Shown: positions 1-8,828, numbered from the stretch's first letter. The stretch is DNA of 64,000 nt from Acidimicrobiaceae bacterium (GCA_003133685.1 PKYQ01000023.1:158622-222621); one strand, 5' to 3'. Translations and numbers: made by a program. The notes: a model not told the origin generated them from the sequence alone.

Positions 1-707
1 TGCTCGAGGAGCGAGTGACGGCCGTGGCCGCCGCCGGTGTCATTCCGATCGTGCTGGGCGGCGATCACACCATTGCCTTGCCCGACGTGACCGGCGTCGC
101 GCGACACGTGGGCTGGGGAAGGGTCTCGGTCATCCACTTTGACGCCCACGCCGACACCGGTGACACGCAAATGGGCTCACTGTACGGACACGGCACCCCC
201 ATGCGCCGGCTCATCGAATCCGGCGCCTGTCGAGGTGACCGCTTCTTGCAGATCGGACTGCGCGGCTACTGGCCCGAACCGGCGACGCTGGAGTGGATGG
301 CTGAGCAGGGGATGCGTTCATTCGAGATGAGCGAGATCGTGTCGCGCGGGCTCGACGACGTTCTCCACGAAGCGATCTTGATTGCGACGAGCGACTGTGA
401 CGCGGTCTTCTTGTCGGTCGACGTCGACGTCGTGGACCCCGGCTCGGCTCCCGGGACCGGCACGCCGGAGCCGGGCGGGCTGACGAGTCGCCAGCTGCTC
501 GACGCCGTGCGCCGAATCGCGATGGAGACCTACGTCGGTGGCGTGGACGTCGTCGAGGTCTCCCCGCCCTACGACCACGCTGAGATCACGGCGTACCTGG
601 GCAACCGCATTGTGCTCGAGGCGCTGGGCGGCATCGCCTGGCGCCGAAAGTCTCAGCGCGGCGAAGCGACGCGCTCGCCGAGCGACCCGTTGCTAGAAGG
701 CCGTTAG
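1..707 (+). CDS. Agmatinase/arginase-family ureohydrolase, 5' end outside window
   Basis: C-terminal part (about 234 residues) of a ureohydrolase that hydrolyses a guanidino group to urea using a binuclear manganese centre. The frame is open to the left edge, so the true start lies upstream. The metal motifs are present in order: GGDHT, DAHAD and SVDVDVVDP, followed by the family GGVDVVEVSPPYD segment. Agmatinase or guanidinobutyrase is more likely than arginase from the motif style, but the substrate cannot be fixed from this part. The stop codon overlaps the stop codon of the convergent decarboxylase gene by three bases (TTAG, 704-707), so there is no room for a separate terminator. Confidence 0.88.
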   Translation, partial: LEERVTAVAAAGVIPIVLGGDHTIALPDVTGVARHVGWGRVSVIHFDAHADTGDTQMGSLYGHGTPMRRLIESGACRGDRFLQIGLRGYWPEPATLEWMAEQGMRSFEMSEIVSRGLDDVLHEAILIATSDCDAVFLSVDVDVVDPGSAPGTGTPEPGGLTSRQLLDAVRRIAMETYVGGVDVVEVSPPYDHAEITAYLGNRIVLEALGGIAWRRKSQRGEATRSPSDPLLEGR

Positions 708-2074
708 TCCCGCATCGACTCGAGGATCTGATCCACGAGTTCGTCGGTCGTATTGGGATGCAAGAACGCCAGACGACCAACCGTCTCGCCCTCCCATTTC
801 GTGGGCGTCACGAAGGCAATCTGATCGCGCAACAGTTGGTGGCTCCACTCGGTGTAGTGCTCGCTCGTCCAGCCCTTTCGGCGAAAGAGGACGATTGAGA
901 GACTGATTGGCCGGACCATTTCTAGGTAGTCGAGCTCTTCGATCTTCTTCTGCGTGCGATGCGCAATGTCGACGGCGCACTGCACCGCACTTTCGTAAGC
1001 CGCCGTGCCGTTGGTCACGAGCGAGAACCAGAACGGGAGACCGCGGGCCCGGCGCGACAGGTGGATGGCGAAGTCCGAGGGGTTCCACTCGTAGTGCTCG
1101 TCGTCGCTCGAGTGCAGGATGTCGAGGTAGCCGGCCTCTTGGGCGAGGACCTTGCGCGCGACGGTCGGGTTGCGATAGATCAACGCGCAGCAGTCGAGCG
1201 GACCGAAGAGCCACTTGTGCGGGTCGACGATGAAACTGTCGGCGTGTCGCAGTCCCGCGAGAAGGTGTCGCTCGGTCGGTGAGAACAGTGCGCCACCGCC
1301 GTAGGCCCCGTCGACGTGGAACCACAGATCGTGTTCGCGCGCGTAACTGCCGAGGCCCTCGATGTCATCGACGATGCCCGCATTCGTCGTGCCCGAGGTC
1401 GCCACGACACCGATCACGCTCTCGGGGTTCGGGTCGTTCGCCATCGCGTTCTCGAGGCTTTCCCTCGTGAAGCGGTGGTCGTCAGTTGTCACGATGAGGG
1501 GCTGGACGCCGAGCACGTGCAACGCCTTGCCGATGCTCGAATGGGCGTCGGATGAGATGGCGTAGCGCACCTCGTGCGGCAACAGGTTGGCGCGCTTGGC
1601 GCGTCCGACGTCACGTCCCACGGTGAGACTCGACAGGTTGCCCAACGAACCCCCAGAGACGAAGGCGCCGCCCGATCCCTCGGGCATGCCGGCCAGCTCC
1701 GCGAGGTACTCCAGGGCCTGATTCTCCGCGCGCACGACGCCGCTCGATTCCAGCCAACTCGTGCCGTTGAGACCCGAGCAGGCGACCACCATGTCAAAGA
1801 GCAGCGAGTTCTTGGTCGGCGCGTTCGGGATGAAGGCGAGGAAGCCGGGCGAGTCGATCGAGACGACCGCCGGAGCCAGATCATTCTTGAAGAACTCGAG
1901 AATTTCGTCGGCGTCGTGACCCTCAGGGCGAATGAAATCACTCATGTCGCCCGGGGGCGTCGCGTTCAAACTTCCGAAGTCGAGTGGCACCGGGTCCATC
2001 GAAAGGCGGTCTCGACAGTAGTCGAATACTTCGTCCGCCAGCGTGGCGTCATACTCAAACATCGGGTGCCCCAT
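704..2074 (-). CDS. Group II PLP-dependent amino acid decarboxylase
   Basis: 456-residue pyridoxal-phosphate enzyme of the aromatic-L-amino-acid/glutamate decarboxylase superfamily. The PLP lysine lies in DPHKWLF, preceded by the cofactor-binding HVDGAYGGG and the SGGSLGNL segment. Overall architecture (N-terminal swap segment, FLAFIPNAPT, large PLP domain) and length match the AADC group. The chosen ATG at 2074 has AAAGG about 9 bases upstream; in-frame codons further upstream would run into the divergent pheA and encode low-complexity Arg-rich sequence. Substrate is not determinable: aromatic amino acids or diaminobutyrate are both possible. It faces pheA across 104 bp. Confidence 0.85.
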   Translation of the reverse strand: MGHPMFEYDATLADEVFDYCRDRLSMDPVPLDFGSLNATPPGDMSDFIRPEGHDADEILEFFKNDLAPAVVSIDSPGFLAFIPNAPTKNSLLFDMVVACSGLNGTSWLESSGVVRAENQALEYLAELAGMPEGSGGAFVSGGSLGNLSSLTVGRDVGRAKRANLLPHEVRYAISSDAHSSIGKALHVLGVQPLIVTTDDHRFTRESLENAMANDPNPESVIGVVATSGTTNAGIVDDIEGLGSYAREHDLWFHVDGAYGGGALFSPTERHLLAGLRHADSFIVDPHKWLFGPLDCCALIYRNPTVARKVLAQEAGYLDILHSSDDEHYEWNPSDFAIHLSRRARGLPFWFSLVTNGTAAYESAVQCAVDIAHRTQKKIEELDYLEMVRPISLSIVLFRRKGWTSEHYTEWSHQLLRDQIAFVTPTKWEGETVGRLAFLHPNTTDELVDQILESMRD

Positions 2075-2166
2075 TGCACGGCCTTTCGAAATTGATCCCC
2101 GTATATCGTACGACCTCAAACGACCTGCCCTGACCCGACGCGGCGCCGCGTTTGGGGCCGTCGAAG

Positions 2167-2172
2167 TAATCT
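2167..2172 (+). promoter_or_regulatory. -10 element TAATCT for leaderless pheA
   Basis: TAATCT ends 6 nt (ctcgtg) before the ATG at 2179, placing the expected transcription start at the first base of the start codon. No convincing -35 is visible. Confidence 0.5.
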
Positions 2173-2178
2173 CTCGTG

Positions 2179-3090
2179 ATGGGAATGATGCGCATTGGCT
2201 ACCTCGGCCCCGAGGGTTCGTTCTCGCACGAAGCCGTCTCCACCATCGAAGAGGTGGAGCCGGTCGCGTGTGGCACATTCGCTGATCTTCTGGCGTCGGT
2301 CGCTGATTCCTCGCTCGACGAGGGTCTGGTGCCCCTCGAGAACGCCATCGAGGGGACGGTGTCGGCCACGATCGACGGGCTGGTCTTCGACCACGATCTG
2401 GTGATCGTGCGCGAGATCGTCATCCCGATACGACTGCACCTGCTCGCGCGACCCGGCGTCTCGATTGAGGACCTCACGGGCGTTCGCAGTTACGTACACG
2501 CCCTGGCCCAGTGCCGGGCGTACCTGCACGGACTTGACGTACCGATCGAGCAGACGACCTCGACGTCGCAAGCGGCCCGAGAGGTCGCCGAATCCGCTGA
2601 ACCGTGGGCCGCGGTCGCTTCAACGCTCGCCGGTGAACTCTTCGGGCTCGTCGCGCTGGCCACGGACATCGAAGACCATCCCGACAACGCCACGCGCTTC
2701 GTCGTCGTGGGACGCCAACGCGTCGCGGCGCCCACCGGTCACGACCGAACCACCATTGTTTGTTTCCAGGACGCCGACCGCCCCGGTTCGCTCTACGGCA
2801 TCCTCAGTCGCTTCGCCGCGCGCGATATCAACCTCACGAAGTTGGAGAGTCGTCCGACGAAACGCGGTCTCGGCGACTACTGCTTCGTAATTGAGTTCGA
2901 AGGCCACGTCGCCGACGACCTCGTCGCCGACTGCCTGGCCGAGCTCCAGGCCCACCTCGCGCGCGTGAAGTTCCTCGGTTCGTATCCGGTCACCGGCCTT
3001 GACGCGTCCGATCGTCGCGAAGAGGTCGCTGAGGCGCGCCGATCGGCGGACCAGTGGATCAAGGAGATTCGTTCTCGAATCACACCGTAG
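2179..3090 (+). CDS. pheA: Prephenate dehydratase
   Basis: 303-residue monofunctional prephenate dehydratase that converts prephenate to phenylpyruvate in phenylalanine synthesis. The N-terminal catalytic domain opens with RIGYLGPEGSFSHEA and carries LVPLENAIEGTV and the catalytic Thr-Arg-Phe in NATRF. The C-terminal ACT domain (about residues 195-275) contains the phenylalanine-binding LESRP motif, so feedback inhibition by Phe is expected. There is no chorismate mutase domain. Several starts compete (GTG 2176, ATG 2179, 2185, 2188); ATG 2179 is preferred because a TAATCT hexamer ends exactly 6 nt before it. Confidence 0.93.
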   Translation: MGMMRIGYLGPEGSFSHEAVSTIEEVEPVACGTFADLLASVADSSLDEGLVPLENAIEGTVSATIDGLVFDHDLVIVREIVIPIRLHLLARPGVSIEDLTGVRSYVHALAQCRAYLHGLDVPIEQTTSTSQAAREVAESAEPWAAVASTLAGELFGLVALATDIEDHPDNATRFVVVGRQRVAAPTGHDRTTIVCFQDADRPGSLYGILSRFAARDINLTKLESRPTKRGLGDYCFVIEFEGHVADDLVADCLAELQAHLARVKFLGSYPVTGLDASDRREEVAEARRSADQWIKEIRSRITP

Positions 3091-3110
3091 GCGTGCGAGG
3101 AGAAGACGAC

Positions 3111-5060
3111 TCAGGAGGTGGTGATTCGCTCGAGGGCGTTCGCGATCACTTGTGACGCCGCACCGGCCCCAAGGTGTTGATCGATGATGTCGAGCAACTG
3201 TTGCAGGTCGAGCGGCTTCGACAAGTAATCGTAGACGCCGGCGTTTCGGAATCGTCGTCGCTGCCAGGTGGTCGCGTCGGCCGAAAGCACGACCACCGGA
3301 ATGTCGATGGTCCGCGAATCACCTTGGAGACGCTCGAGTACTTCGAAGCCGTGAAGGTCCGTAAGGTGGACGTCGAGCAGGATCAGGTCCGGTCGGTATT
3401 GCTGAGCCAGTTCGATGCCCATGCCGCCCAGCAGCGAGGTAATGAGATTGATGTTTGGTCGTTGCACGAGGAGACGCTCGACGAGCTGGACGTTGGCCAC
3501 GTCGTCTTCGATGTAGAGCACCGTCGACGCCGCCGCGTCGGTCCCGTCGAGGGCGAGCGTGGACGCGGTCCGTGAGATGGACGCCTTCGAGCTCTCGACG
3601 TTTGGCAGTTCGATCCAGAATGTTGAGCCCGAGCCGACCCTGCTCTCGACACCCAGGGTGCCACCGATCGCTTCGACGAGGCCCTTTGACAGCGCCAGTC
3701 CGAGTCCAGTCCCTTCGATTCCCGACGTCTCGGCGTCGAGTCGGTCGAACGGCGTGAACAGTCGATCGAGCAGGTCTGGATTGATGCCGGGACCGGTGTC
3801 GCTCACCGAGAGACGAACCTTGCTATGCGCCTTGGCGGCGCACGAGATTGTCACTGAGCCGTTGGGTCGGTTGTACTTGATGGCGTTGGACAAGAGGTTC
3901 AGCATGACCTGCTTCAGCCGTTGCTGGTCAGCGAGGACTCGGAAGTCATAGACAGAGTGTGAGAAAATAGTCACGCCGAGTTCGTTGGCCTGAGGCGTCA
4001 CGAGTTCGACGCATTCCTTCTCGAGTTCTTGCAGCACAATCGGTTCAATCATGACGCTGATGTTGCCCGACTCGATGCGCGAGATGTCGAGCACTTCGTT
4101 GATCAGTTCGAGGAGGTACTGGCCCGAGTTGTGGATGTGGCCCACCATCTCGAGTTCATCGGGGGACTTCAACTCCATCTCGAGAATTTGGGCGAATCCC
4201 AGCACTGAATTAAGCGGCGTTCGTAGTTCGTGGCTCGTGCGCGACATGAACTCACTCTTGGCGGCGTTGGCGCGCTCGGCCGCTTCCTTAGCCTCTTTCA
4301 AGACCGACTCGGCGGCGACGGCTTCGGTGACGTCGCGCGAAACCAGCACGGCTCGAGGTTCGTGTCCGGCTTCATCGCGAACAAGTCGACCCCGAGTCTC
4401 GATGGTCAGCATGTTCCCGTCGACGTGGCGCGCTCGGAAGCGGTAGCTCGTGAGCGCTCCGTCCTCACCTCTGAAGAGTCGACGCAATTCGACGGCGACG
4501 TAATCGCGGTCTTCTTCCAAGACAGTGTTGAGCGCGTTCCCTCCTCGTCGTTCTTCGAGCGACCCGCCGTAGATACGAGCGGTGCCGGGACTGACGTCGA
4601 GTACCTGGAAATGCTCGTCGATGGTGATAATCGAATCGACGACCGCGTCGAGAATCGCCCGCTTCGTCTCCAAGCTGCCGGCCAAATCCATCTGAACTTC
4701 AACTTGGCTGGTGACGTCGCGCCCGGCCGAAAAGACCACTCCATTTCGGCCCTGGCAACTCCATTCGATCCATCGATACGTACCGTCACGTCGTCGTTGG
4801 CGATTGCGGAACCCAATCAACGTGGCGTCAGGTGCGGCCACCAAGCGGTCGAATTCGCGCACGGTGGCGACGACGTCATCGGGGTGAATCAGGTCGATGA
4901 ACGGGCCACTCTGCAGGTCTTCGAGAGACCAGCCCAATTGTTGCGGCCACGCCGCGTTGACGATCTGCCATGTGCCGTCGCTGCCCAGGATCGACAACAG
5001 GTCGGTCGAGTTCCAAAAGAACTCGCCGAGGGTTGAGGTGTCGAAACTCTCTCTGGACAT
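3111..5060 (-). CDS. Cytosolic hybrid histidine kinase, PAS-PAS-HisKA-HATPase-REC
   Basis: 649-residue sensor kinase without transmembrane segments. Order: PAS (about 10-120, with HPDD and the YRWIEW beta strand), PAS (about 130-250), HisKA with the phospho-acceptor in SHELRTP (about 270), HATPase_c with the N box NLLSNAIKYN, DTGPGI and GTGLGLALS, then a C-terminal receiver domain (about 525-640) with IEDD, the phospho-accepting Asp in LLDVHL and the Lys in LSKPLD. ATG 5060 was chosen for its GGAG spaced 8 bases. The ligand is unknown. No separate DNA-binding regulator lies beside it, so the receiver may act through phosphotransfer or protein contacts. The 253 bp upstream holds no other gene. 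Confidence 0.9.
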   Translation of the reverse strand: MSRESFDTSTLGEFFWNSTDLLSILGSDGTWQIVNAAWPQQLGWSLEDLQSGPFIDLIHPDDVVATVREFDRLVAAPDATLIGFRNRQRRRDGTYRWIEWSCQGRNGVVFSAGRDVTSQVEVQMDLAGSLETKRAILDAVVDSIITIDEHFQVLDVSPGTARIYGGSLEERRGGNALNTVLEEDRDYVAVELRRLFRGEDGALTSYRFRARHVDGNMLTIETRGRLVRDEAGHEPRAVLVSRDVTEAVAAESVLKEAKEAAERANAAKSEFMSRTSHELRTPLNSVLGFAQILEMELKSPDELEMVGHIHNSGQYLLELINEVLDISRIESGNISVMIEPIVLQELEKECVELVTPQANELGVTIFSHSVYDFRVLADQQRLKQVMLNLLSNAIKYNRPNGSVTISCAAKAHSKVRLSVSDTGPGINPDLLDRLFTPFDRLDAETSGIEGTGLGLALSKGLVEAIGGTLGVESRVGSGSTFWIELPNVESSKASISRTASTLALDGTDAAASTVLYIEDDVANVQLVERLLVQRPNINLITSLLGGMGIELAQQYRPDLILLDVHLTDLHGFEVLERLQGDSRTIDIPVVVLSADATTWQRRRFRNAGVYDYLSKPLDLQQLLDIIDQHLGAGAASQVIANALERITTS

Positions 5061-5313
5061 GTACAACGCTCCGTTCGGTAGGCATTTGAGTGAACTGCGG
5101 GTTGCCCTGCCGCGCCTTTCGACAACGTTCAAAGACGTATGACGCAAGAAAAATTTTACTCTTGATTGCCGAAATACCTCCTTAGTATCCCCTGTGAAAG
5201 CACGCTCGCGCAACGACGCGTCGACGTCACGTCAGAAAGAAGTTACGCGCTTGATGTGGTGTTGCGAAAAGTTGTGAACAACGATGCGCGAACGAGCTCG
5301 TCTACATCAAATG

Positions 5314-6525
5314 TCAACTATTGTCCGTCACGCGATCGAGTGAGTCGAGGTAGTAGCGAATTTGAATTGCGACTGCGGCGCCCTCGCCGACTGCCGACGC
5401 GATCTGCTTTGTCGAACCGGATCGCACGTCGCCCGCGGCAAAGATTCCGTCGACGCTCGTTCGAAAGTTCGTGTCGGTGACGATGAAGCCGCGCTCGTCC
5501 ACGTTCAACGAGTTCTCGAGGAAGCTCGTGTTCGGATCGAGGCCGATGAAGATAAATGCGCCGGCCGTCACGTGCTTCGCCTCGGTGCCGTCAGACGTCA
5601 CGGTGAGCGATTCCAGCTTTCCGGACTCGTTCGCGTTGAACGATTTCACGGACGTGTCCAAGAGGACCGACATCTTGGGGTGGTTCAAGACTTTGTCCTG
5701 CAGGAGTTTGTTGGCGGTGAGCTTCGACATGGCCTGCACGACGGTGACGTGGTCGGCAAACTGCGTGAGGAATAGCCCTTCTTCGAGACCGCTGTTACCA
5801 CCACCCACCACCGTGAGATCCTTGGCGCCGCGGTAGAACGGACCGTCGCACGTCGCGCAGAAGTGAATGCCGGAGCCGATGAGGTCCGCTTCGCCCGCGG
5901 CGTCCGTGCGCCGATAGGTCGAACCGGTCGCGACGAGCACGGCCGGTGCGAGGACGAAGTCGCCGGTCGAGAGGTCGACGCGTATCATCGGTCCGTCGCG
6001 TTCGATCGTCGTCGCGCCGACGGCCTGGAGGATCTCGACGCCGTAGCGCAACGCCTGTTGGGTCATGCGCTCGGCCAGTTCGGCGCCGCCGACGCCGTCG
6101 GGAAATCCCGGGTAGTTGTCGAAACGCTCGGTGACGCCGGCCTGGCCGCCGGGCGCGGATTTCTCGACGATCAACACCTTGGCGTTCTCACGCGCACCGT
6201 AGATCGCCGCCGTCAGTCCCGTCGGACCTCCGCCGACGATGATGAGGTCGTACTCCTTCTCCGAAGCGACGCGCGAGAGACCGATGCGATCGGCCAATTC
6301 GTCGTTCGACGGTTCGGCCAGAAAACTGCCGTCGGGAAAGACGATCGTCGGGATGATCCGCTTGCCGTCGTTACGCGCTTCGACCTCGGCAGTCCTCTCG
6401 GGAAACTCTTCGAGGTCGATCCACTCGTAGGCGACGCGGTGAGACGCGAGGAACTGCTTGGCTCGGCGACAGTCCGGGCACCAACTCGCGCCGTAGACGG
6501 TGATGGGCGTTTCAGTCGACGCCAT
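5314..6525 (-). CDS. Glutaredoxin/mycoredoxin-thioredoxin reductase fusion
   Basis: 403-residue two-part flavoprotein. Residues about 8-80 form a glutaredoxin-fold domain with redox motif SWCPDC and the TIVFPDG cis-Pro segment. Residues about 90-400 are a low-molecular-weight thioredoxin reductase: FAD-binding GGGPTGL, redox motif FCATCDGPF, NADPH-binding VVGGGNSGLEEG and the C-terminal GIFAAGDVR. NADPH electrons can plausibly pass to the fused glutaredoxin. Start ATG 6525 has AAAGG spaced 8 bases. It follows the anti-sigma gene by 12 bp, so sigma factor, anti-sigma factor and reductase look like one thiol-stress operon, comparable in logic to SigR-RsrA control of trxB in Streptomyces. Confidence 0.9.
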   Translation of the reverse strand: MASTETPITVYGASWCPDCRRAKQFLASHRVAYEWIDLEEFPERTAEVEARNDGKRIIPTIVFPDGSFLAEPSNDELADRIGLSRVASEKEYDLIIVGGGPTGLTAAIYGARENAKVLIVEKSAPGGQAGVTERFDNYPGFPDGVGGAELAERMTQQALRYGVEILQAVGATTIERDGPMIRVDLSTGDFVLAPAVLVATGSTYRRTDAAGEADLIGSGIHFCATCDGPFYRGAKDLTVVGGGNSGLEEGLFLTQFADHVTVVQAMSKLTANKLLQDKVLNHPKMSVLLDTSVKSFNANESGKLESLTVTSDGTEAKHVTAGAFIFIGLDPNTSFLENSLNVDERGFIVTDTNFRTSVDGIFAAGDVRSGSTKQIASAVGEGAAVAIQIRYYLDSLDRVTDNS

Positions 6526-6537
6526 GGAATGGACCTT

Positions 6538-6792
6538 TCAGTCGTCGGAACGATATTGACGGAACAGGTTCACGAGGCCCTCGACGACGTCGCTCGGGAG
6601 GTCCTCGGGACCGACGGTGCCACTCGCGGCGATCGTGGCGCGCATTTGGTCCAGGTAGGCCGTGCACGCGTCGCACTGAGCGAGGTGCTTCTCGAGGCGG
6701 CGTCGGCCCCGACGAGACAAGGTGCCGTCGAGATAGTCGCTCACCAGTTCGACGGCGTCGCGACACACCAGAGGTGACGGCAGCAACTTCAT
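6538..6792 (-). CDS. Zinc-binding anti-sigma factor (ZAS/zf-HC2 type)
   Basis: 84-residue protein with an early Cys (VCRDAVELVSDYLDG) followed by the HLAQCDAC motif, that is Hx3Cx2C, characteristic of zinc anti-sigma domains that bind a partner ECF sigma factor and may release it on thiol oxidation. There is no transmembrane segment, as in soluble RsrA-like proteins. The start overlaps the sigma gene stop by 4 bases (ATGA), implying translational coupling. The redox role is inferred from the motif and from the reductase gene directly downstream. Confidence 0.87.
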   Translation of the reverse strand: MKLLPSPLVCRDAVELVSDYLDGTLSRRGRRRLEKHLAQCDACTAYLDQMRATIAASGTVGPEDLPSDVVEGLVNLFRQYRSDD

Positions 6793-7388
6793 ATCTTCGA
6801 TCCCTTCATGGCCTCTTCGACGATCTCTCGAACGCGGGCTCGGCCGCGGTGCAAGATCACTCGCACGTTCGCCTCGCTCAGTCCGAGAAGTGTGGCCACC
6901 TCCTGAGTAGATAGTCCTTCGACGTCGCGAAGCGTTACGACGGCCTGTTGCGGCTCTCCGAGGGTGTCGATCGCACCGCGTACCGCGGCCAAGAGCGCCG
7001 AGTTGTCGAGGCGTGAGTCGACGGCGTCCGTGAAAGGAACTGGTGGTTCACTCCAGAACCCGCCCTGGTCGAAACGGTGCGCCGACACTGTCGGACCGGA
7101 CTCGTTGGGGTCGACGGGGATCGATCGGTGCTCTCTCACGCCCGACGTTCGTGCTCGATTCGCGCAGATTCGCAACAGCCAGGTCTTAAACGAGCTTCGC
7201 CCTTCGAACTTCTCGATGCCCTTGAGTACCGCGATCCACGTGTCTTGAGCGACGTCTTCGGCGCTCGCGGCACTTCCTACGTAGTAGCGAGCGACCTTGA
7301 TGAGTGTCGGGTGATAGCGCCGCACCAATTCGCCGAAGGCCGATTCATCGCCGCCGAGCAGACTCTCCAAAAGCTCGGCGTCGTCCAC
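6789..7388 (-). CDS. ECF-family RNA polymerase sigma factor
   Basis: 199-residue sigma-70 family factor with region 2 (AFGELVRRYHPTLIKVARYY, then AEDVAQDTWIAVLKG and the FKTWLLRICANRA segment) and region 4 (LGEPQQAVVTLRDVEG, then the helix-turn-helix around STQEVATLLGLSEANVRVIL). The linker of about 50 residues between the regions is longer than usual. The GTG start at 7388 lies 7 nt after TACTGT, suggesting a leaderless message. Divergent from a secreted beta-propeller gene; co-transcribed with its anti-sigma factor and a thioredoxin reductase fusion. Confidence 0.92.
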   Translation of the reverse strand: MDDAELLESLLGGDESAFGELVRRYHPTLIKVARYYVGSAASAEDVAQDTWIAVLKGIEKFEGRSSFKTWLLRICANRARTSGVREHRSIPVDPNESGPTVSAHRFDQGGFWSEPPVPFTDAVDSRLDNSALLAAVRGAIDTLGEPQQAVVTLRDVEGLSTQEVATLLGLSEANVRVILHRGRARVREIVEEAMKGSKI

Positions 7389-7395
7389 GAAGAAA

Positions 7396-7401
7396 ACAGT
7401 A
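7396..7401 (-). promoter_or_regulatory. -10 element TACTGT for the sigma factor gene
   Basis: On the minus strand TACTGT lies 7 nt upstream of the GTG at 7388, consistent with a leaderless transcript. Confidence 0.4.
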
Positions 7402-7452
7402 CCGCTCGGTGAATCGTGTTGTAACGCGAATGGCGATCGACGGACTGAACAT

Positions 7453-7468
7453 GTGGCACCTCTGCCAC
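7453..7468 (+). other. Small hairpin just upstream of a ribosome binding site
   Basis: GTGGCA-cctc-TGCCAC can form a 6-bp stem directly before the AAGGAG ribosome binding site (about 7472-7477) of the next gene. It could influence translation initiation; this is inference only. Confidence 0.35.
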
Positions 7469-7483
7469 TGACAAGGAGAATCC

Positions 7484-8632
7484 ATGAAATTACCTCGCAT
7501 CGCTCGATCGTTCGGCGCGGGGGCTCTCATCCTCGTGACTGGTCTTCTTGCGACCAACTCATTCGCGGGCGCGACCTCGGCCAAAGACCAAGCGCCGTCG
7601 GGCCACGCCCTTTTCGTTGAAACCGATCAAGCCGGTAGTAATTCGGTCATCAGTTACACGCGCGGGACTGACGGAACCGTTTCGTACGTCGCGACCTATC
7701 CGACCGGTGGCGCGGGTGCCGCGGCCGCCGGTTCGGCCGCCGACCCGTTGGCGAGTCAGGGCGGACTCGCGCTCGTTGACAATGGCGCTGAACTAATCGC
7801 CACGAATCCCGGCAGCAACACCGTATCGGTCTTCGACGTCTTCGGTCCGTACCTTCACCTTGTCCAGCAGATCCCGAGTGGTGGTTCGTTCCCGGTGTCG
7901 ATCACTTCGCACAACAGCCTCGTCGCCGTGTTGAACTCCGGTGGCACCGGTTCGGTGAGCGAGTATCGATGGCAGCGGGGCCGACTTGTCGCCCTCAGCA
8001 ACGAGACTCGATCACTGGGACTCGTGAACACGACGCCGCCGAATTTCTTGGCCGGGGTCGGTCAGGTCGGCTACAGCCCGAACGGGCAGTTCCTCATCGC
8101 AACGACCAAGAGCTCGACCAGTTCGTACGAGGTCTTCTCGATCGGATTCGGGGGCAACTTGTCTTCGAGTGCGACGGTGAGCGCCGCCGCGAACGCGGTC
8201 CCGTTCTCCTTCACCTTCGACGCGCAGGGCCGACTCGTCGCGACCGAAGCGTCCAACAGTTCGGTGAGCACGTATTCGATCGGTCCGAACGGCTCGTTGA
8301 AGTTGGTGGGAACCGTCAGTGACGGACAAACGGCGCTGTGCTGGATTGCGAGTTCGAAGGGCTACTTCTTCGGGTCGAACGCGGGTAGCGGCGACGTGAG
8401 TTCCTTCGGCGAATCTGCTGGCGGCGTGCCGACGCTCGTGAACGCCAGGGCCGCAATTACGCACCCCGGCACGACGGACTCGACGGTCTCACCGGACGGT
8501 GCGTTCCTCTACGTCGAAAGCGGCGGGAGTGGAGCCCTTGACGCATTCGCGATCAACGCCAACGGCACGTTGACGCCGATCGAGACGATTTGGAATTTGC
8601 CTCTGCCCTACGAAGGCATTGCGGTCAGCTAA
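7484..8632 (+). CDS. Secreted beta-propeller protein, lactonase/YncE-like
   Basis: 382-residue exported protein. An N-terminal signal peptide (KLPRIARS then a hydrophobic stretch to about residue 32, AGATSAKD) precedes a repeated blade pattern typical of 7-bladed propellers: SVFDVFG, SISTYSIGPNGSL-like units, VSPDGAFLYV and DAFAINANGTL. The repeated xxxF.I...G.L phrasing resembles the 6-phosphogluconolactonase (Pgl/YbhE) family, but export makes a cytosolic lactonase role unlikely. The start has a clear AAGGAG 7 bases upstream. Function unknown; a surface binding or periplasmic role is possible. Confidence 0.75.
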   Translation: MKLPRIARSFGAGALILVTGLLATNSFAGATSAKDQAPSGHALFVETDQAGSNSVISYTRGTDGTVSYVATYPTGGAGAAAAGSAADPLASQGGLALVDNGAELIATNPGSNTVSVFDVFGPYLHLVQQIPSGGSFPVSITSHNSLVAVLNSGGTGSVSEYRWQRGRLVALSNETRSLGLVNTTPPNFLAGVGQVGYSPNGQFLIATTKSSTSSYEVFSIGFGGNLSSSATVSAAANAVPFSFTFDAQGRLVATEASNSSVSTYSIGPNGSLKLVGTVSDGQTALCWIASSKGYFFGSNAGSGDVSSFGESAGGVPTLVNARAAITHPGTTDSTVSPDGAFLYVESGGSGALDAFAINANGTLTPIETIWNLPLPYEGIAVS

Positions 8633-8647
8633 GTAGTTCGATTCAAA

Positions 8648-8684
8648 GACGAAGCCCCCGGCCACTGTGGCCGGGGGCTTCGTC
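8648..8684. terminator. Perfect 18-bp inverted-repeat hairpin, probable bidirectional terminator
   Basis: GACGAAGCCCCCGGCCAC and its exact reverse complement are separated by a single T (8666), giving a very stable GC-rich hairpin between the end of the beta-propeller gene (plus) and the tRNA-Ser (minus). There is no run of T after the stem, as is common in actinobacterial terminators. Confidence 0.75.
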
Positions 8685-8719
8685 GCATGAACGGTCCGGT
8701 CGCTGGCGCGGAGGACGCT

Positions 8720-8807
8720 TGGCGGAGGGAGTGGGATTTGAACCCACGGTGGGCAAGCCCACGCCGGTTTTCAAGACCGGTACATTCGGCCGCTCTGTCA
8801 TCCCTCC
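8720..8807 (-). tRNA. tRNA-Ser (UGA anticodon)
   Basis: On the minus strand the acceptor arm GGAGGGA/TCCCTCC, the anticodon stem CCGGT/ACCGG around loop CTTGAAA (anticodon TGA), a long GC-rich variable arm (GTGGGC/GCCCAC) and a T-arm GTGGGTTCAAATCCCAC are all present. The discriminator is G and CCA is encoded (8720-8722). The long variable arm is diagnostic of a class II tRNA. Confidence 0.95.
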
Positions 8808-8828
8808 GGGGACGACTCTACCGGACGC

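Noticed and set aside
704-2278. Longer decarboxylase starting near 2278
   Set aside because: The extra N-terminus is Arg-rich, overlaps pheA and has no ribosome binding site; ATG 2074 has one.
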